Below, piece by piece: positions 45,415 through 54,161 of a DNA stretch of 64,000 nt. Source of the DNA: Bradyrhizobium sp. CCGUVB4N. Its GTDB lineage: Bacteria > Pseudomonadota > Alphaproteobacteria > Rhizobiales > Xanthobacteraceae. Each line of letters begins with the position of its first letter. The first letter of the stretch is position 1. The stretch is taken from positions 4,898,001 through 4,962,000 of the forward strand of contig NZ_JANADP010000001.1 in assembly GCF_024199945.1 (NCBI RefSeq), in the 5' to 3' direction. Both the position numbers and the translations under genes were made by a program. Below the pieces are notes generated by a model. The model was given only the letters and a program-made list of their open reading frames with translations. It did not search any database and was not told the origin of the DNA.

Positions 45415-46446
45415 ATGGTCTTTTCGACGCGTTTTTCCCGCCGCACGCTTCTCAAGGCCTCCGCCGCGACCGCCGTCTTTGGCGGCGTCAGCGCGCCCTA
45501 TGTGGCCCGTGCCCAGGCCGCCGAGTTCTCCTACAAGTTCGCCAACAACCTGCCTGAGTCGCATCCGTTCGTGGCGCGCGCCCGTGAGATGGCGGCGGCC
45601 ATCAAGACCGAGACCAACGGCCGGTTCGACCTCCAGGTCTTTCCGAACAGCCAGCTCGGCTCCGACACCGACATGCTGAGCCAGGTGCGCTCCGGCGGCG
45701 TCGAGTTCTTCACGCTGTCCGGCCTGATCCTGGCGACCCTGGTGCCGGCGGCCTCGATCAACGGCATCGGCTTTGCGTTCCCGGATTACCCCACGGTCTG
45801 GAAGGCCATGGACGGCGAGCTCGGCGCCTATGTCCGCGGCGAGATCAACAAGGCCGGGCTCGAGGTCATGGACAAGATCTGGGACAACGGCTTCCGCCAG
45901 ACCACGTCCTCGACCAAGCCGATCAACGGCCCGGACGATTTCAAGGGCTTCAAGATCCGCGTGCCGGTGTCGCCGCTGTGGACCTCGATGTTCAAGGCGT
46001 TCGACGCCTCGCCCGCCTCGATCAATTTCGCCGAAGTCTATTCGGCCCTGCAGACCAAGATCGTCGAAGGCCAGGAGAACCCGCTGGCCCTGATCTCGAC
46101 GGCGAAGCTCTACGAGGTCCAGAAATACTGCTCGCTGACCAACCACATGTGGGACGGCTTCTGGTTCCTGATGAACCGCCGCGCCTGGGCGGCGCTGCCG
46201 GACGACATCAAGACCATCGTCGCCAAGAACGTCAACGCGGCCGCCGTCAAGGAGCGCGAGGACACCGAGAAGCTTAATATCAGCGTCAGGCAGGAGCTCG
46301 CCGGCAAGGGCCTCACGTTCAACCAGCCCGAGGTCGGGCCGTTCCGTGACAAGCTGCGCGCCGCCGGCTTCTACGCCGAGTGGAAGGGCAAGTACGGCGA
46401 CAAGGCCTGGGATCTGCTCGAAAAGTCCGTCGGCAAGCTGTCGTAA
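45415..46446 (+). CDS. dctP: TRAP transporter substrate-binding protein (DctP), Tat-exported
   Basis: 343 residues. The N-terminus SRRTLLKASAATAVFGG is a twin-arginine signal, cleaved after ARAQA, so the receptor is exported folded. The DctP fold follows: NNLPESHPFVARAREMA near the start and the carboxylate-binding Arg in FKGFKIRVPVSPLW. It precedes a fused permease and an acyl-CoA synthetase. The cargo is thus probably a carboxylic acid that becomes a CoA thioester. The ATG at 45415 follows GAGGAAG. Confidence 0.92.
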   Translation: MVFSTRFSRRTLLKASAATAVFGGVSAPYVARAQAAEFSYKFANNLPESHPFVARAREMAAAIKTETNGRFDLQVFPNSQLGSDTDMLSQVRSGGVEFFTLSGLILATLVPAASINGIGFAFPDYPTVWKAMDGELGAYVRGEINKAGLEVMDKIWDNGFRQTTSSTKPINGPDDFKGFKIRVPVSPLWTSMFKAFDASPASINFAEVYSALQTKIVEGQENPLALISTAKLYEVQKYCSLTNHMWDGFWFLMNRRAWAALPDDIKTIVAKNVNAAAVKEREDTEKLNISVRQELAGKGLTFNQPEVGPFRDKLRAAGFYAEWKGKYGDKAWDLLEKSVGKLS

Positions 46447-46471
46447 CGTACCAAGCAATAGGGGCCTCGCC

Positions 46472-48355
46472 ATGGCTCATGTCGACATGACGCCAGCCGT
46501 GGCCGGCGAGGTGGCAACACCCCCTCGCCGCCGGCCTGTGCTCGGCGCGATCGAGCATGCATTGAAATGGCTGGTCGAGATCCCGGCGGCGATCCTTGTC
46601 GTCGCCGAGGTCGTGATCCTGTTCGCCGGCGTGGTCTCGCGCTACGTGCTGCATGCGCCGCTGGTGTGGTCGGACGAGCTGGCCTCGATGCTGTTCCTGT
46701 GGCTGGCGATGCTGGGCTCCGCGGTCGCATTCCGCCGCAGCGAGCACATGCGGATGACGGCGCTGGTCGCGAGCGCCGGCCCCAGGCTCTGGGCTTATCT
46801 CGACGTGGTCGCGACCTGCGCGGCGCTGGCATTCCTGCTGCTGATCGTGCACCCGGCCTATGAATACGCCTACGAAGAGAGTTTCATCACCACGCCGGCG
46901 CTGCAGATCTCCAATACCTGGCGCGCTGCGGCGCTGCCGGTCGGCATCTGCCTGATGGTGCTGTTCGCGCTGCTGCGGCTGCTCCGCGTCGGCGACATCA
47001 GGACGCTGCTGGCGGCCGCCGCCACGGTCGTCGTGCTGATCGCGCTGTTCTGGTTCGCCCAGCCGCTGCTCAAGCCGCTCGGCAATCTCAATCTCATCAT
47101 CTTCTTCGTCGGCGTGGTCGGCCTCTGCGTGTTCGCGGGCGTGCCGATCGCGTTTGCTTTCGGGCTGGCGATCTTCGGCTATCTGGCGCTGACCACGCGG
47201 ACGCCGCTGATGGTGCTGGTCGGACGGATGGACGAGGGCATGAGCCACCTCATCCTGCTCTCGGTGCCGCTGTTCGTGTTCCTGGGGCTCCTGATCGAGA
47301 TGACCGGCATGGCGCGGGCCATGGTGGCGTTTCTGGCGAGCCTGCTCGGCCATGTCCGCGGCGGCCTGCATTACGTGCTGGTCGGCGCGATGTACCTGGT
47401 CTCAGGCATTTCGGGCGCCAAGGCGGCTGATATGGCGGCCGTTGCGCCCGTGCTGTTTCCGGAAATGAAGCAGCGCGGCGCCAAGCCGGGCGATCTCGTC
47501 GCCCTGCTCGCGGCAACCGGCGCCCAGACCGAAACCATTCCGCCGAGCCTGGTGCTGATCACCATCGGCTCGGTCACGGGCGTATCGATCTCCGCGCTGT
47601 TCACCGGCGGCCTGCTGCCGGGCGTCGTGCTGGCGCTGACGCTGTCGGGACTGGTGTGGTGGCGCTACCGCGGCGAGGACCTGAGTCACGTCACCCGTGC
47701 AACGTCGGGCGAGATTGCGCGCGCGTTCGTGGTGTCCATCCCTGCCCTGGCCCTGCCCTTTGTCATCCGTTACGCCGTGGTCGAAGGCATCGCGACCGCC
47801 ACCGAAGTCTCGACCATCGGAATCGTCTACGCGCTGGTCATCGGGCTCCTGATCTACCGGCAATTCGACTGGCGGCGGCTATTGCCGATGCTGATCGAGA
47901 CCGCGTGCCTGTCCGGCGCCATCCTGCTGATCATTGGGACTGCGACCGGCATGGCCTGGGGCCTGACCCAGTCCGGCTTCTCGCGCGCGCTGGCGGCGTC
48001 CATGACCGGCTTGCCCGGCGGCTCCGCCACCTTCATCGCCGTCTCCATCCTGGCCTTCGTGATCCTCGGCAGCGTGCTGGAGGGCATCCCGGCAATCGTT
48101 CTGTTCGGACCGCTGATGTTTCCGATCGCCCGGCTCGTCGGCGTGCACGAGGTGCACTACGCCATGATCATCATCCTGGCGATGGGCATCGGGCTATTCG
48201 CCCCGCCGTTCGGCGTCGGCTATTATGCCGCCTGCGCCATCGGACGGGTCGATCCGGCCGAAGGCATCAGACCGATCTGGGGCTATCTGCTGGCGCTGCT
48301 GGTGGGATTGATCATCGTCGCGGTCTTCCCCTGGATCTCGATCGGATTCCTGTAA
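46472..48355 (+). CDS. TRAP transporter fused permease (DctQ-DctM)
   Basis: 627 residues joining the small and large permeases in one chain. Residues 1-180 are DctQ-like (VVSRYVLHAPLVWSDELASMLFLWLAMLGSA). From about 205 the DctM part follows (HLILLSVPLFVFLGLLIEM, SGISGAKAADMAAV, FAPPFGVGYYAAC), in total about 16-17 helices. Fused forms are known, but the first TRAP system in this window has separate subunits. It starts 25 bases after dctP and is followed after 26 bases by the synthetase gene. Confidence 0.92.
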   Translation: MAHVDMTPAVAGEVATPPRRRPVLGAIEHALKWLVEIPAAILVVAEVVILFAGVVSRYVLHAPLVWSDELASMLFLWLAMLGSAVAFRRSEHMRMTALVASAGPRLWAYLDVVATCAALAFLLLIVHPAYEYAYEESFITTPALQISNTWRAAALPVGICLMVLFALLRLLRVGDIRTLLAAAATVVVLIALFWFAQPLLKPLGNLNLIIFFVGVVGLCVFAGVPIAFAFGLAIFGYLALTTRTPLMVLVGRMDEGMSHLILLSVPLFVFLGLLIEMTGMARAMVAFLASLLGHVRGGLHYVLVGAMYLVSGISGAKAADMAAVAPVLFPEMKQRGAKPGDLVALLAATGAQTETIPPSLVLITIGSVTGVSISALFTGGLLPGVVLALTLSGLVWWRYRGEDLSHVTRATSGEIARAFVVSIPALALPFVIRYAVVEGIATATEVSTIGIVYALVIGLLIYRQFDWRRLLPMLIETACLSGAILLIIGTATGMAWGLTQSGFSRALAASMTGLPGGSATFIAVSILAFVILGSVLEGIPAIVLFGPLMFPIARLVGVHEVHYAMIIILAMGIGLFAPPFGVGYYAACAIGRVDPAEGIRPIWGYLLALLVGLIIVAVFPWISIGFL

Positions 48356-48381
48356 ACCGCGCGGCGTCATGGAGGGTGTCG

Positions 48382-50031
48382 ATGAGCGATCAGCAGAACC
48401 AGTACAATATCGGCCTCGACAAGACCCCCGCCAACTACGTGCCGCTGTCGCCGCTGAGCTTCCTCGCGCGTAGCGCCGCGGTGTATCCGGATCACGTCAG
48501 CACGGTCTATGAGGGCCGCAGCTTCACCTGGGCTCAGACGCATGAGCGCTGCAAGCGCTTTGCATCCTGGCTCGCCGGCAAGGGCATCGGCGTCGGCGAC
48601 ACCGTCGCGGCGATGCTGCCGAACATTCCGGCGATGAACGAGGCCCACTTCGCGGTGCCCATGACGGGCGCCGTGCTCAATGCGCTCAACATCCGCCTCG
48701 ATGCGCCCTCGATCGCGTTCCAGCTCGATCATGGCGGCGCCAAGATCATCCTTGTCGACCCCGAGTTTTCCGGCGTGATCACCGATGCGTTGGCGCAAAT
48801 GAGCGGGCCAAAGCCGTTCGTAATCGACGTCGATGATGCCTCGTTTAAGGGCGGCAAGCGCATCGGCGAGTTCGAATATGAAGCCGCCGTCGCGCAAGGC
48901 GATCCGAATTTTGCGGCGATCCTGCCAAAGGACGAGTGGGATGCGATCGCGCTGAGCTACACCTCTGGCACCACGGGCAATCCCAAAGGCGTCGTCACCC
49001 ATCATCGCGGCGCCTATCTGAATGCGGTCAGCAACATCCTTGCCGGCAATCTCGGTCAGCATCCGGTCTATCTCTGGACGCTGCCGATGTTCCACTGCAA
49101 CGGCTGGTGTTTTCCCTGGACCTTGGCGGCGGCCGCCGGCATCAATGTCTGCCTCCGCAAGGTCGAGCCGACCAAGATCTTCGAGCTGATCAAGCAGCAC
49201 GGTGTCACCCACATGTGCGGCGCGCCGATCGTCTACAACACGCTGATCAATGCGCCGGACGCGCCGAAGGGCGGTGCCGCCCGCCGCGTGGTCGGCCTGA
49301 TCGCCGGCGCTGCGCCGCCCGTCGCCGTGCTCGAAGGCGCCGAAAGCATCGGCATCAAGCTCACGCACGTCTATGGCCTCACCGAGGTCTACGGTCCCGC
49401 CTCCGTCTGCGCCGAGCAGCCCGGCTGGGATGAGCTTCCCGCCCCCGAACGCGCGAAAATGAAACGCCGGCAGGGCGTGCCCTACCCGCTCGAGGAAGGC
49501 GTCACGGTCATCAATCCGCAGACCATGCAGGAGGTGCCGCGCGATGGAGAAACCATCGGCGAGGTCATGTTCCGCGGCAACATCGTGATGAAGGGCTACC
49601 TCAAGAACGAGAAGGCGACGAAGGAAGCCTTCGAGGGCGGCTGGTTTCACACCGGCGATCTCGGCGTGCTCGACGAGCACGGCTACGTCACCATCAAGGA
49701 TCGCTCCAAGGACATCATCATCTCAGGCGGAGAGAACATTTCGTCCGTGGAGGTCGAGGACGTCCTCTACAAGCACCCGGCCGTGCTGTTCGCCGCCGTG
49801 GTCGCGAAGCCCGATCCGAAATGGGGCGAAGTGCCCTGCGCCTTCGTCGAGCTCAAGGACGGCGCGAGCGCGAGCGAGGCCGATATCATCGCCTTCTGCC
49901 GCACGCAAATGAGCGGCTTCAAGACCCCGAAGGCGGTCGTGTTCGGGCCGATCCCGAAGACGTCGACGGGCAAGATCCAGAAATTCCTGCTGCGCAACGA
50001 GGTCGGCTCGGCCAAGGCGATTACGGCCTGA
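48382..50031 (+). CDS. Acyl-CoA synthetase (AMP-forming, DmdB-like)
   Basis: 549-residue adenylate-forming enzyme. The P-loop YTSGTTGNPKGV, the A5 motif YGLTEVYGP, the A8 hinge region GWFHTGDLGV ... KDIIISGGENIS and the catalytic Lys in TSTGKIQKF are all present. It activates a carboxylic acid with ATP and CoA. Overall it looks like the medium-chain/3-methylmercaptopropionate ligase group; the real substrate is unknown. Co-transcribed with the TRAP genes, it probably traps the imported acid. GGAGG precedes the ATG. Confidence 0.9.
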   Translation: MSDQQNQYNIGLDKTPANYVPLSPLSFLARSAAVYPDHVSTVYEGRSFTWAQTHERCKRFASWLAGKGIGVGDTVAAMLPNIPAMNEAHFAVPMTGAVLNALNIRLDAPSIAFQLDHGGAKIILVDPEFSGVITDALAQMSGPKPFVIDVDDASFKGGKRIGEFEYEAAVAQGDPNFAAILPKDEWDAIALSYTSGTTGNPKGVVTHHRGAYLNAVSNILAGNLGQHPVYLWTLPMFHCNGWCFPWTLAAAAGINVCLRKVEPTKIFELIKQHGVTHMCGAPIVYNTLINAPDAPKGGAARRVVGLIAGAAPPVAVLEGAESIGIKLTHVYGLTEVYGPASVCAEQPGWDELPAPERAKMKRRQGVPYPLEEGVTVINPQTMQEVPRDGETIGEVMFRGNIVMKGYLKNEKATKEAFEGGWFHTGDLGVLDEHGYVTIKDRSKDIIISGGENISSVEVEDVLYKHPAVLFAAVVAKPDPKWGEVPCAFVELKDGASASEADIIAFCRTQMSGFKTPKAVVFGPIPKTSTGKIQKFLLRNEVGSAKAITA

Positions 50032-50080
50032 TTGATCTGCGACGACCGGGTCGGATTCCCGTGAAACCCCGGACATAACG

Positions 50081-50190
50081 GGAAAAGATTTGAAAAAGGT
50101 GGCGCCGCCCTTACGGTTCCATCGCACCGGGTTCGTCGATTCCTGAACGATGCGCCGCGCGGTTGGCGACCGGTACGGTTGGGGCGGTTG
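50081..50190 (+). repeat. Leader of first barrel gene, duplicated copy 1
   Basis: The leader contains GGAAAAGATTTGAAAA (50081-50096), later GCGACCGGTACGGTTGGGGCG, and ends at the ATG. The same blocks in the same order precede the second barrel gene (51795-51912). The two leaders therefore come from one tandem duplication that included regulatory DNA. Confidence 0.6.
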
Positions 50191-51648
50191 ATGCGATTGA
50201 TCTCGCGCGACGGCGCATTTTTGCGTCTCGCGCCGCTATTGATGATCGGACTGCTACCCGGTAGCGCCAACGCGCAAGCCCCGGCGAAGGTGCCTGCCAG
50301 CGCGTCTCCGCCGACCCAGAGCGCCATTCCTTCGGCTCCGTCGCAAACAACGCAGACGAGTGTGACGGCCGCTAGTCCGGCGCCATCGTCGCAGCCGTTG
50401 ACGGCAACAACCTTGAGTACCGCGCTCGCCAGTCCGGCTTCTGTTGCTTCGGCCGCGTCCAGCAACAGCGTGACGGCCAGCAGTGGCACGAGCTCGCCTG
50501 CTCCTGCCAGCAATACCGTGACCAGTCAGCCGAGCGTCGCAACTGTTGCCGGCGCGCCGACCGCTACGGCGAACGTTGGCGCCGCCGCTGCGTTGTCGCC
50601 TTCGAGCCCTGCGGTGCTGTCGCAGGCCGAAACCGCACAGGCCACGTTCCTGGCGATGACGCAGTTCACGCAGACTCTGCTCGACCCCGCGATCGACGGC
50701 CGCGGAGCCGGTGCGGGGCCCGTCGATCAGGCGCTTGAGGCCTATGCGGCGGCACCGTCTGAGTCTGATCGAACGCGCGGCGGTGTCGGGCGCGATGTCT
50801 ATGCGGCCTTTTACGGTAAGCTGCCCTTCACCGGCTCGTCTTACGCGCCGCATTGGAACGTCTGGGCCTCGGGGTTGGGCTCGCAGGTCTCGAGCAGCAA
50901 CGCTGCGCCTGGCTCCAGCTCATCGAGCCGCATCTTTGCAACTGTGGTCGGCGCCGATTACTCGCTCTCGCAGCAAACGCAGCTGGGCTTCGCAATGGCT
51001 GGCGGCGGCACCAATTTCACCGGCAGTGCTGGAAGCGGCCGCTCCGACCTGTTCCAGGCCGGCGCGTTCGTCCGCCACACGGTCGGGCGGGCCTATGTCG
51101 CCACGGCCCTCGCCTATGGCTGGCAGGCGATGACCAGCGATCACCCGGGCATCGATCAGCTCAACGCTGCGTTCAATGCCGATGCCTATTCCGGCCGCAT
51201 TGAGAGCGGCTATCGCTTCGCCACGCCAGGGCCCGGCGTGACCGCCTATGCCGCCGGGCAGTTCATGACCTTCAACCTGCCAGCCTATGTTGCGAACGCC
51301 GTTGCGACGGCTTTCGGCAGTGATCGCATCAACGATAGAAGGAGCGAACTGGGCTTGCGTACCAGTACATCCTTCGCGCTTGACGATGGCATCGCGAATG
51401 TTCGGGCGCGTGTGGCCTGGGCGCATGATTTCACTGCTGCCGGTACTCTGCCCGCTGCTTTCCAGGCGCTGCCGGGGCTCGGTTACGTCGCAAGCGGCGC
51501 GGCGCTGGCACCGAATTCGACGCTCGCGGGCGGCACCATCGAAGTGAAATGGCTGAACGGCTGGGCCGCGGCCGCAACCCTCGACGGCGAACTCTCAAGC
51601 CAAGTGAGGTCGTACACCGGCAAGGCCATCATGCGCTATGCTTGGTGA
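50191..51648 (+). CDS. Autotransporter-domain outer-membrane barrel protein, copy 1
   Basis: 485 residues with signal peptide ending PGSANAQA. Residues about 30-150 are a low-complexity linker of Ser, Ala, Thr and Pro. A block QATFLAMTQFTQTLLDPAIDGRG follows. The last 280 residues form an autotransporter-type beta barrel ending in an aromatic residue (IMRYAW), the signal for outer-membrane insertion. There is no true passenger domain. The gene is paralogous to the next one. An in-frame TTG at 50179 is an alternative start. Probably an adhesin-like or structural outer-membrane protein. Confidence 0.82.
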   Translation: MRLISRDGAFLRLAPLLMIGLLPGSANAQAPAKVPASASPPTQSAIPSAPSQTTQTSVTAASPAPSSQPLTATTLSTALASPASVASAASSNSVTASSGTSSPAPASNTVTSQPSVATVAGAPTATANVGAAAALSPSSPAVLSQAETAQATFLAMTQFTQTLLDPAIDGRGAGAGPVDQALEAYAAAPSESDRTRGGVGRDVYAAFYGKLPFTGSSYAPHWNVWASGLGSQVSSSNAAPGSSSSSRIFATVVGADYSLSQQTQLGFAMAGGGTNFTGSAGSGRSDLFQAGAFVRHTVGRAYVATALAYGWQAMTSDHPGIDQLNAAFNADAYSGRIESGYRFATPGPGVTAYAAGQFMTFNLPAYVANAVATAFGSDRINDRRSELGLRTSTSFALDDGIANVRARVAWAHDFTAAGTLPAAFQALPGLGYVASGAALAPNSTLAGGTIEVKWLNGWAAAATLDGELSSQVRSYTGKAIMRYAW

Positions 51649-51794
51649 GGCCGCAGCGGGTATTTGGCCCCAAGCCGGCATCACGGCGACCATTGCCAGT
51701 CTGACATGCCCGTAGAAGCGCGGAGTTGCGTTTGCGGCGATCGGAATTCGCCCTGAAATGAATCGCGCATGTTTGACGACATCGAGACACGACA

Positions 51795-51912
51795 GGAAAA
51801 GATTGGAAAACGTTAGAGACGCATTTACGTTTCCTTCCCGTCGGATTCGCTGATTCCACCTGATTCGCCGTGCAGGCTGCGCGGCTGGCGACCGGCGCGG
51901 TTGGGGCGCTTC
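51795..51912 (+). repeat. Leader of second barrel gene, duplicated copy 2
   Basis: The leader holds GGAAAAGATTGGAAAA (51795-51810) and GCGACCGGCGCGGTTGGGGCG just before the ATG of the mini-frame. It matches the leader of the first barrel gene with a few changes and an 8-base length difference. Confidence 0.6.
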
Positions 51913-51930
51913 ATGCGGTTGCTGTCGTGA
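51913..51930 (+). CDS. Five-codon leader frame coupled to barrel gene 2
   Basis: ATG CGG TTG CTG TCG TGA encodes MRLLS. Its ATG aligns with the true start of the first barrel gene. Its TGA overlaps the GTG start of the second (GTGA, 51927-51930). Ribosomes entering at the conserved site would end here and could restart at GTG. It may be a relic of a start-region frameshift rather than a functional peptide. Confidence 0.45.
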   Translation: MRLLS

Positions 51931-53348
51931 GCACAGACGTGCGTGCGCGTCTGGCGCTGCTGCTATTGACGGCTGGATTGTTTCTGCCGCGCGCGGCGGA
52001 CGCGCAAGCCATGCGTGAGTACGGCGGCTTCGCCGTTTCCGAGAATTTTGGTATGCCCAGTCCGAATGCACCCGGCAGCTTCGGCAATTTTGGTGGTGGC
52101 AACAATTTTGCTGGCACGGGCGGCGCGATGTTCGGCGCCCCACCGCCGATGTCTGGCTTTGGCGGCGCGCCGTACGGCAGTGGCAATAACGGCGCCTCGG
52201 GGATGCAGCCGAACTACGGCTGGAACGGAGAGCCACCAGGGCTCGCCGGCGCAGGCCGATTCGGCATGCGGCAGGCGTTTGGCGGCGGCTCCGCTGCTTC
52301 GTCACAGACCGATGCGGCGCAAGCCACGTTCCTGGCGATGACGCAATTCACGCAGACCCTTCTTGATCCAGCCATCGACGGACGCGGCATCGGGCGGCCC
52401 GAGTTCGACTCGGAGCTCTCTGCCTACGCCGATCTCGGCAATGACCGCACGCACGGCGGCATCGGGCGCGATGCGTATGAGGCGATCTACGGCAAGCCGT
52501 CACTTGCGGCTCCGCACTGGAGCATCTGGGCCGCAGGCTTCGGCGGATCGCAGACCGCAACCGATGGCAACGGCTCGTCGGCCCGCAGCTTCGCCACCGC
52601 CGTGGGCGCGGATTATTCGCTCTCACCACAGACGCGGATGGGCTTTGCGCTTGCCGGCGGCGGCACCGGCTTTGCCAATAATTTCTCAAGCGGCCGCTCT
52701 GACCTGTTCCAGGCCGGCACTTTCATCAGGCACTCCATCGGCGCGGCCTATGTCGCGACCGCGCTGGCCTATGGCTGGCAGGCCATCACCAGTGATCATC
52801 AGGTCACGCCGGCCGGCAGCGACCAGCTCTCCCCGGCCGTCAACGCCAACGCCTATTCGGGCCGCATCGAGAGCGGCTACCGGATTGCGATGCCATGGTT
52901 CGGCATCACGCCTTACGCAGCCGGCCAGGTCACCATGTTCCGCCTCGCTGCCAGCGCCGGTCAGCTGGCTGACGCTGCCGATCCGTCCAGGGCGCCCTCC
53001 AGCAACAGCAACAGCTTTACCGACAGCCGCAGCGAGCTCGGCCTGCGCACGAGCACCTCGTTCGTGCTCGCTGGCAGCCTCTTCGATCTGCGAGGACGTC
53101 TGGCCTGGGCGCATGATTTCAGCGCAACGCAGTCTTTGCCAGCGGTGTTTCAGGCGTTCTCCGGCCAGGGGGCCGGCCAAGGCTTCGTGATCGGAACCAC
53201 GGCGCTTGCACCTAACTCGGCACTGACTGGCGTAGCCCTCGAGCTGCGCGGCTTGAACGGCTGGTCGGCGAGCGCGAACTTCGACAGCGAGCTGTCGAGC
53301 CTGGTGCGCGCCTATACCGGCAAGGCCGTAGTCCGCTACACTTGGTAA
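51927..53348 (+). CDS. Autotransporter-domain outer-membrane barrel protein, copy 2
   Basis: 473 residues from GTG 51927. The signal peptide has a core RLALLLLTAGLFLPRAADA. A Gly/Asn-rich linker follows in place of the Ser/Ala one of copy 1 (FGNFGGGNNF and similar). Then come the shared block QATFLAMTQFTQTLLDPAIDGRG and a beta barrel ending VVRYTW. Barrels of the two copies are clearly homologous (SGRSDLFQAGTF, ATALAYGWQAITSDH). The barrel is kept and the linker has diverged. The frame extends upstream without an ATG near the signal peptide, so GTG is the likely start. Confidence 0.8.
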   Translation: MSTDVRARLALLLLTAGLFLPRAADAQAMREYGGFAVSENFGMPSPNAPGSFGNFGGGNNFAGTGGAMFGAPPPMSGFGGAPYGSGNNGASGMQPNYGWNGEPPGLAGAGRFGMRQAFGGGSAASSQTDAAQATFLAMTQFTQTLLDPAIDGRGIGRPEFDSELSAYADLGNDRTHGGIGRDAYEAIYGKPSLAAPHWSIWAAGFGGSQTATDGNGSSARSFATAVGADYSLSPQTRMGFALAGGGTGFANNFSSGRSDLFQAGTFIRHSIGAAYVATALAYGWQAITSDHQVTPAGSDQLSPAVNANAYSGRIESGYRIAMPWFGITPYAAGQVTMFRLAASAGQLADAADPSRAPSSNSNSFTDSRSELGLRTSTSFVLAGSLFDLRGRLAWAHDFSATQSLPAVFQAFSGQGAGQGFVIGTTALAPNSALTGVALELRGLNGWSASANFDSELSSLVRAYTGKAVVRYTW

Positions 53349-53350
53349 GG

Positions 53351-54148
53351 CTAGTTCGTCTCCAGCCGCAGTCCGTCATAGGCCGGCACCACGCCGGAAG
53401 GCAGCTTCTGCCGGATCACCTCGTAATCGACGTCGGCCGTCATGTTGGTGATGACGGCACGCTTCGGCTTGAAGCGCTCGATCCAGGACAGCGCGTCGTC
53501 GATGCTGAAATGGCTGACATGCGGGGTGTAGCGCAGGCCGTCGACGATCCAGAGATCGAGGTTTTCCAAGGCCCCCCAACTCTCGCGCGGGATGTCGTTG
53601 AGATCGGGCGTGTAGGCCGCGTTGCCGATTCGATAGCCCAGCGCCGGAATGTTGCCGTGCTGGACCAGGAAGGCGGTCATGGTCACGTCCCCGCCCTTGC
53701 CGCCGATAATCTGACTCCCGCCCGCCTCGATCGAATGCCGGTTGAGGATCGGCGGATAGTCGCTGCCCTCCGGCGAGATGAAGCAGTAGGAGAACCGCGC
53801 CATGATGTCCTTGGCGGTCGACTGATTGAAATAGACCGGAATGCGCTTGCGCATGTGGATCACGACCGAGCGCAGATCGTCCATGCCGTGGGTCTGGTCG
53901 GCATGTTCATGCGTCAGGAACACTGCGTCGATATGATCGACATCGGTCGAGATCAACTGCTCGCGCAGGTCCGGCGAGGTGTCGATCACGATGCGCGTGG
54001 TGCCGTGGTGTGATGTCTGCTCGACCAGCAGCGAGCAACGGCGGCGGCGGTTCTTGGGATTGTTGGGGTCGCAAGCGCCCCAGCCGAGGGCCGGACGCGG
54101 CACGCCGGCGGAGGAGCCGCAGCCCAGGATCGTCAGCGTCAGCGTCAT
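53351..54148 (-). CDS. MBL-fold metal-dependent hydrolase (PhnP-like)
   Basis: 265-residue metallo-beta-lactamase-fold hydrolase. It starts with LTILGCGSSAGVPRP, typical of the PhnP/lipoyltransferase-2 group, and has the zinc motif THEHADQTHG followed by VVIHMRKRIPVY and a late His in HVSHFSIDDAL. PhnP acts on phosphoribosyl cyclic phosphates; here the exact substrate is unknown. It ends the minus-strand dacF-tmk-holB-metG-tatD unit, 13 bases after tatD. Confidence 0.88.
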   Translation of the reverse strand: MTLTLTILGCGSSAGVPRPALGWGACDPNNPKNRRRRCSLLVEQTSHHGTTRIVIDTSPDLREQLISTDVDHIDAVFLTHEHADQTHGMDDLRSVVIHMRKRIPVYFNQSTAKDIMARFSYCFISPEGSDYPPILNRHSIEAGGSQIIGGKGGDVTMTAFLVQHGNIPALGYRIGNAAYTPDLNDIPRESWGALENLDLWIVDGLRYTPHVSHFSIDDALSWIERFKPKRAVITNMTADVDYEVIRQKLPSGVVPAYDGLRLETN

Positions 54149-54161
54149 GCGATTCAGAACC

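Noticed and set aside
51649..51794. Possible gene between the two barrel genes
   Set aside because: No frame with start, ribosome site and protein-like composition. Only the duplicated leader is supportable.
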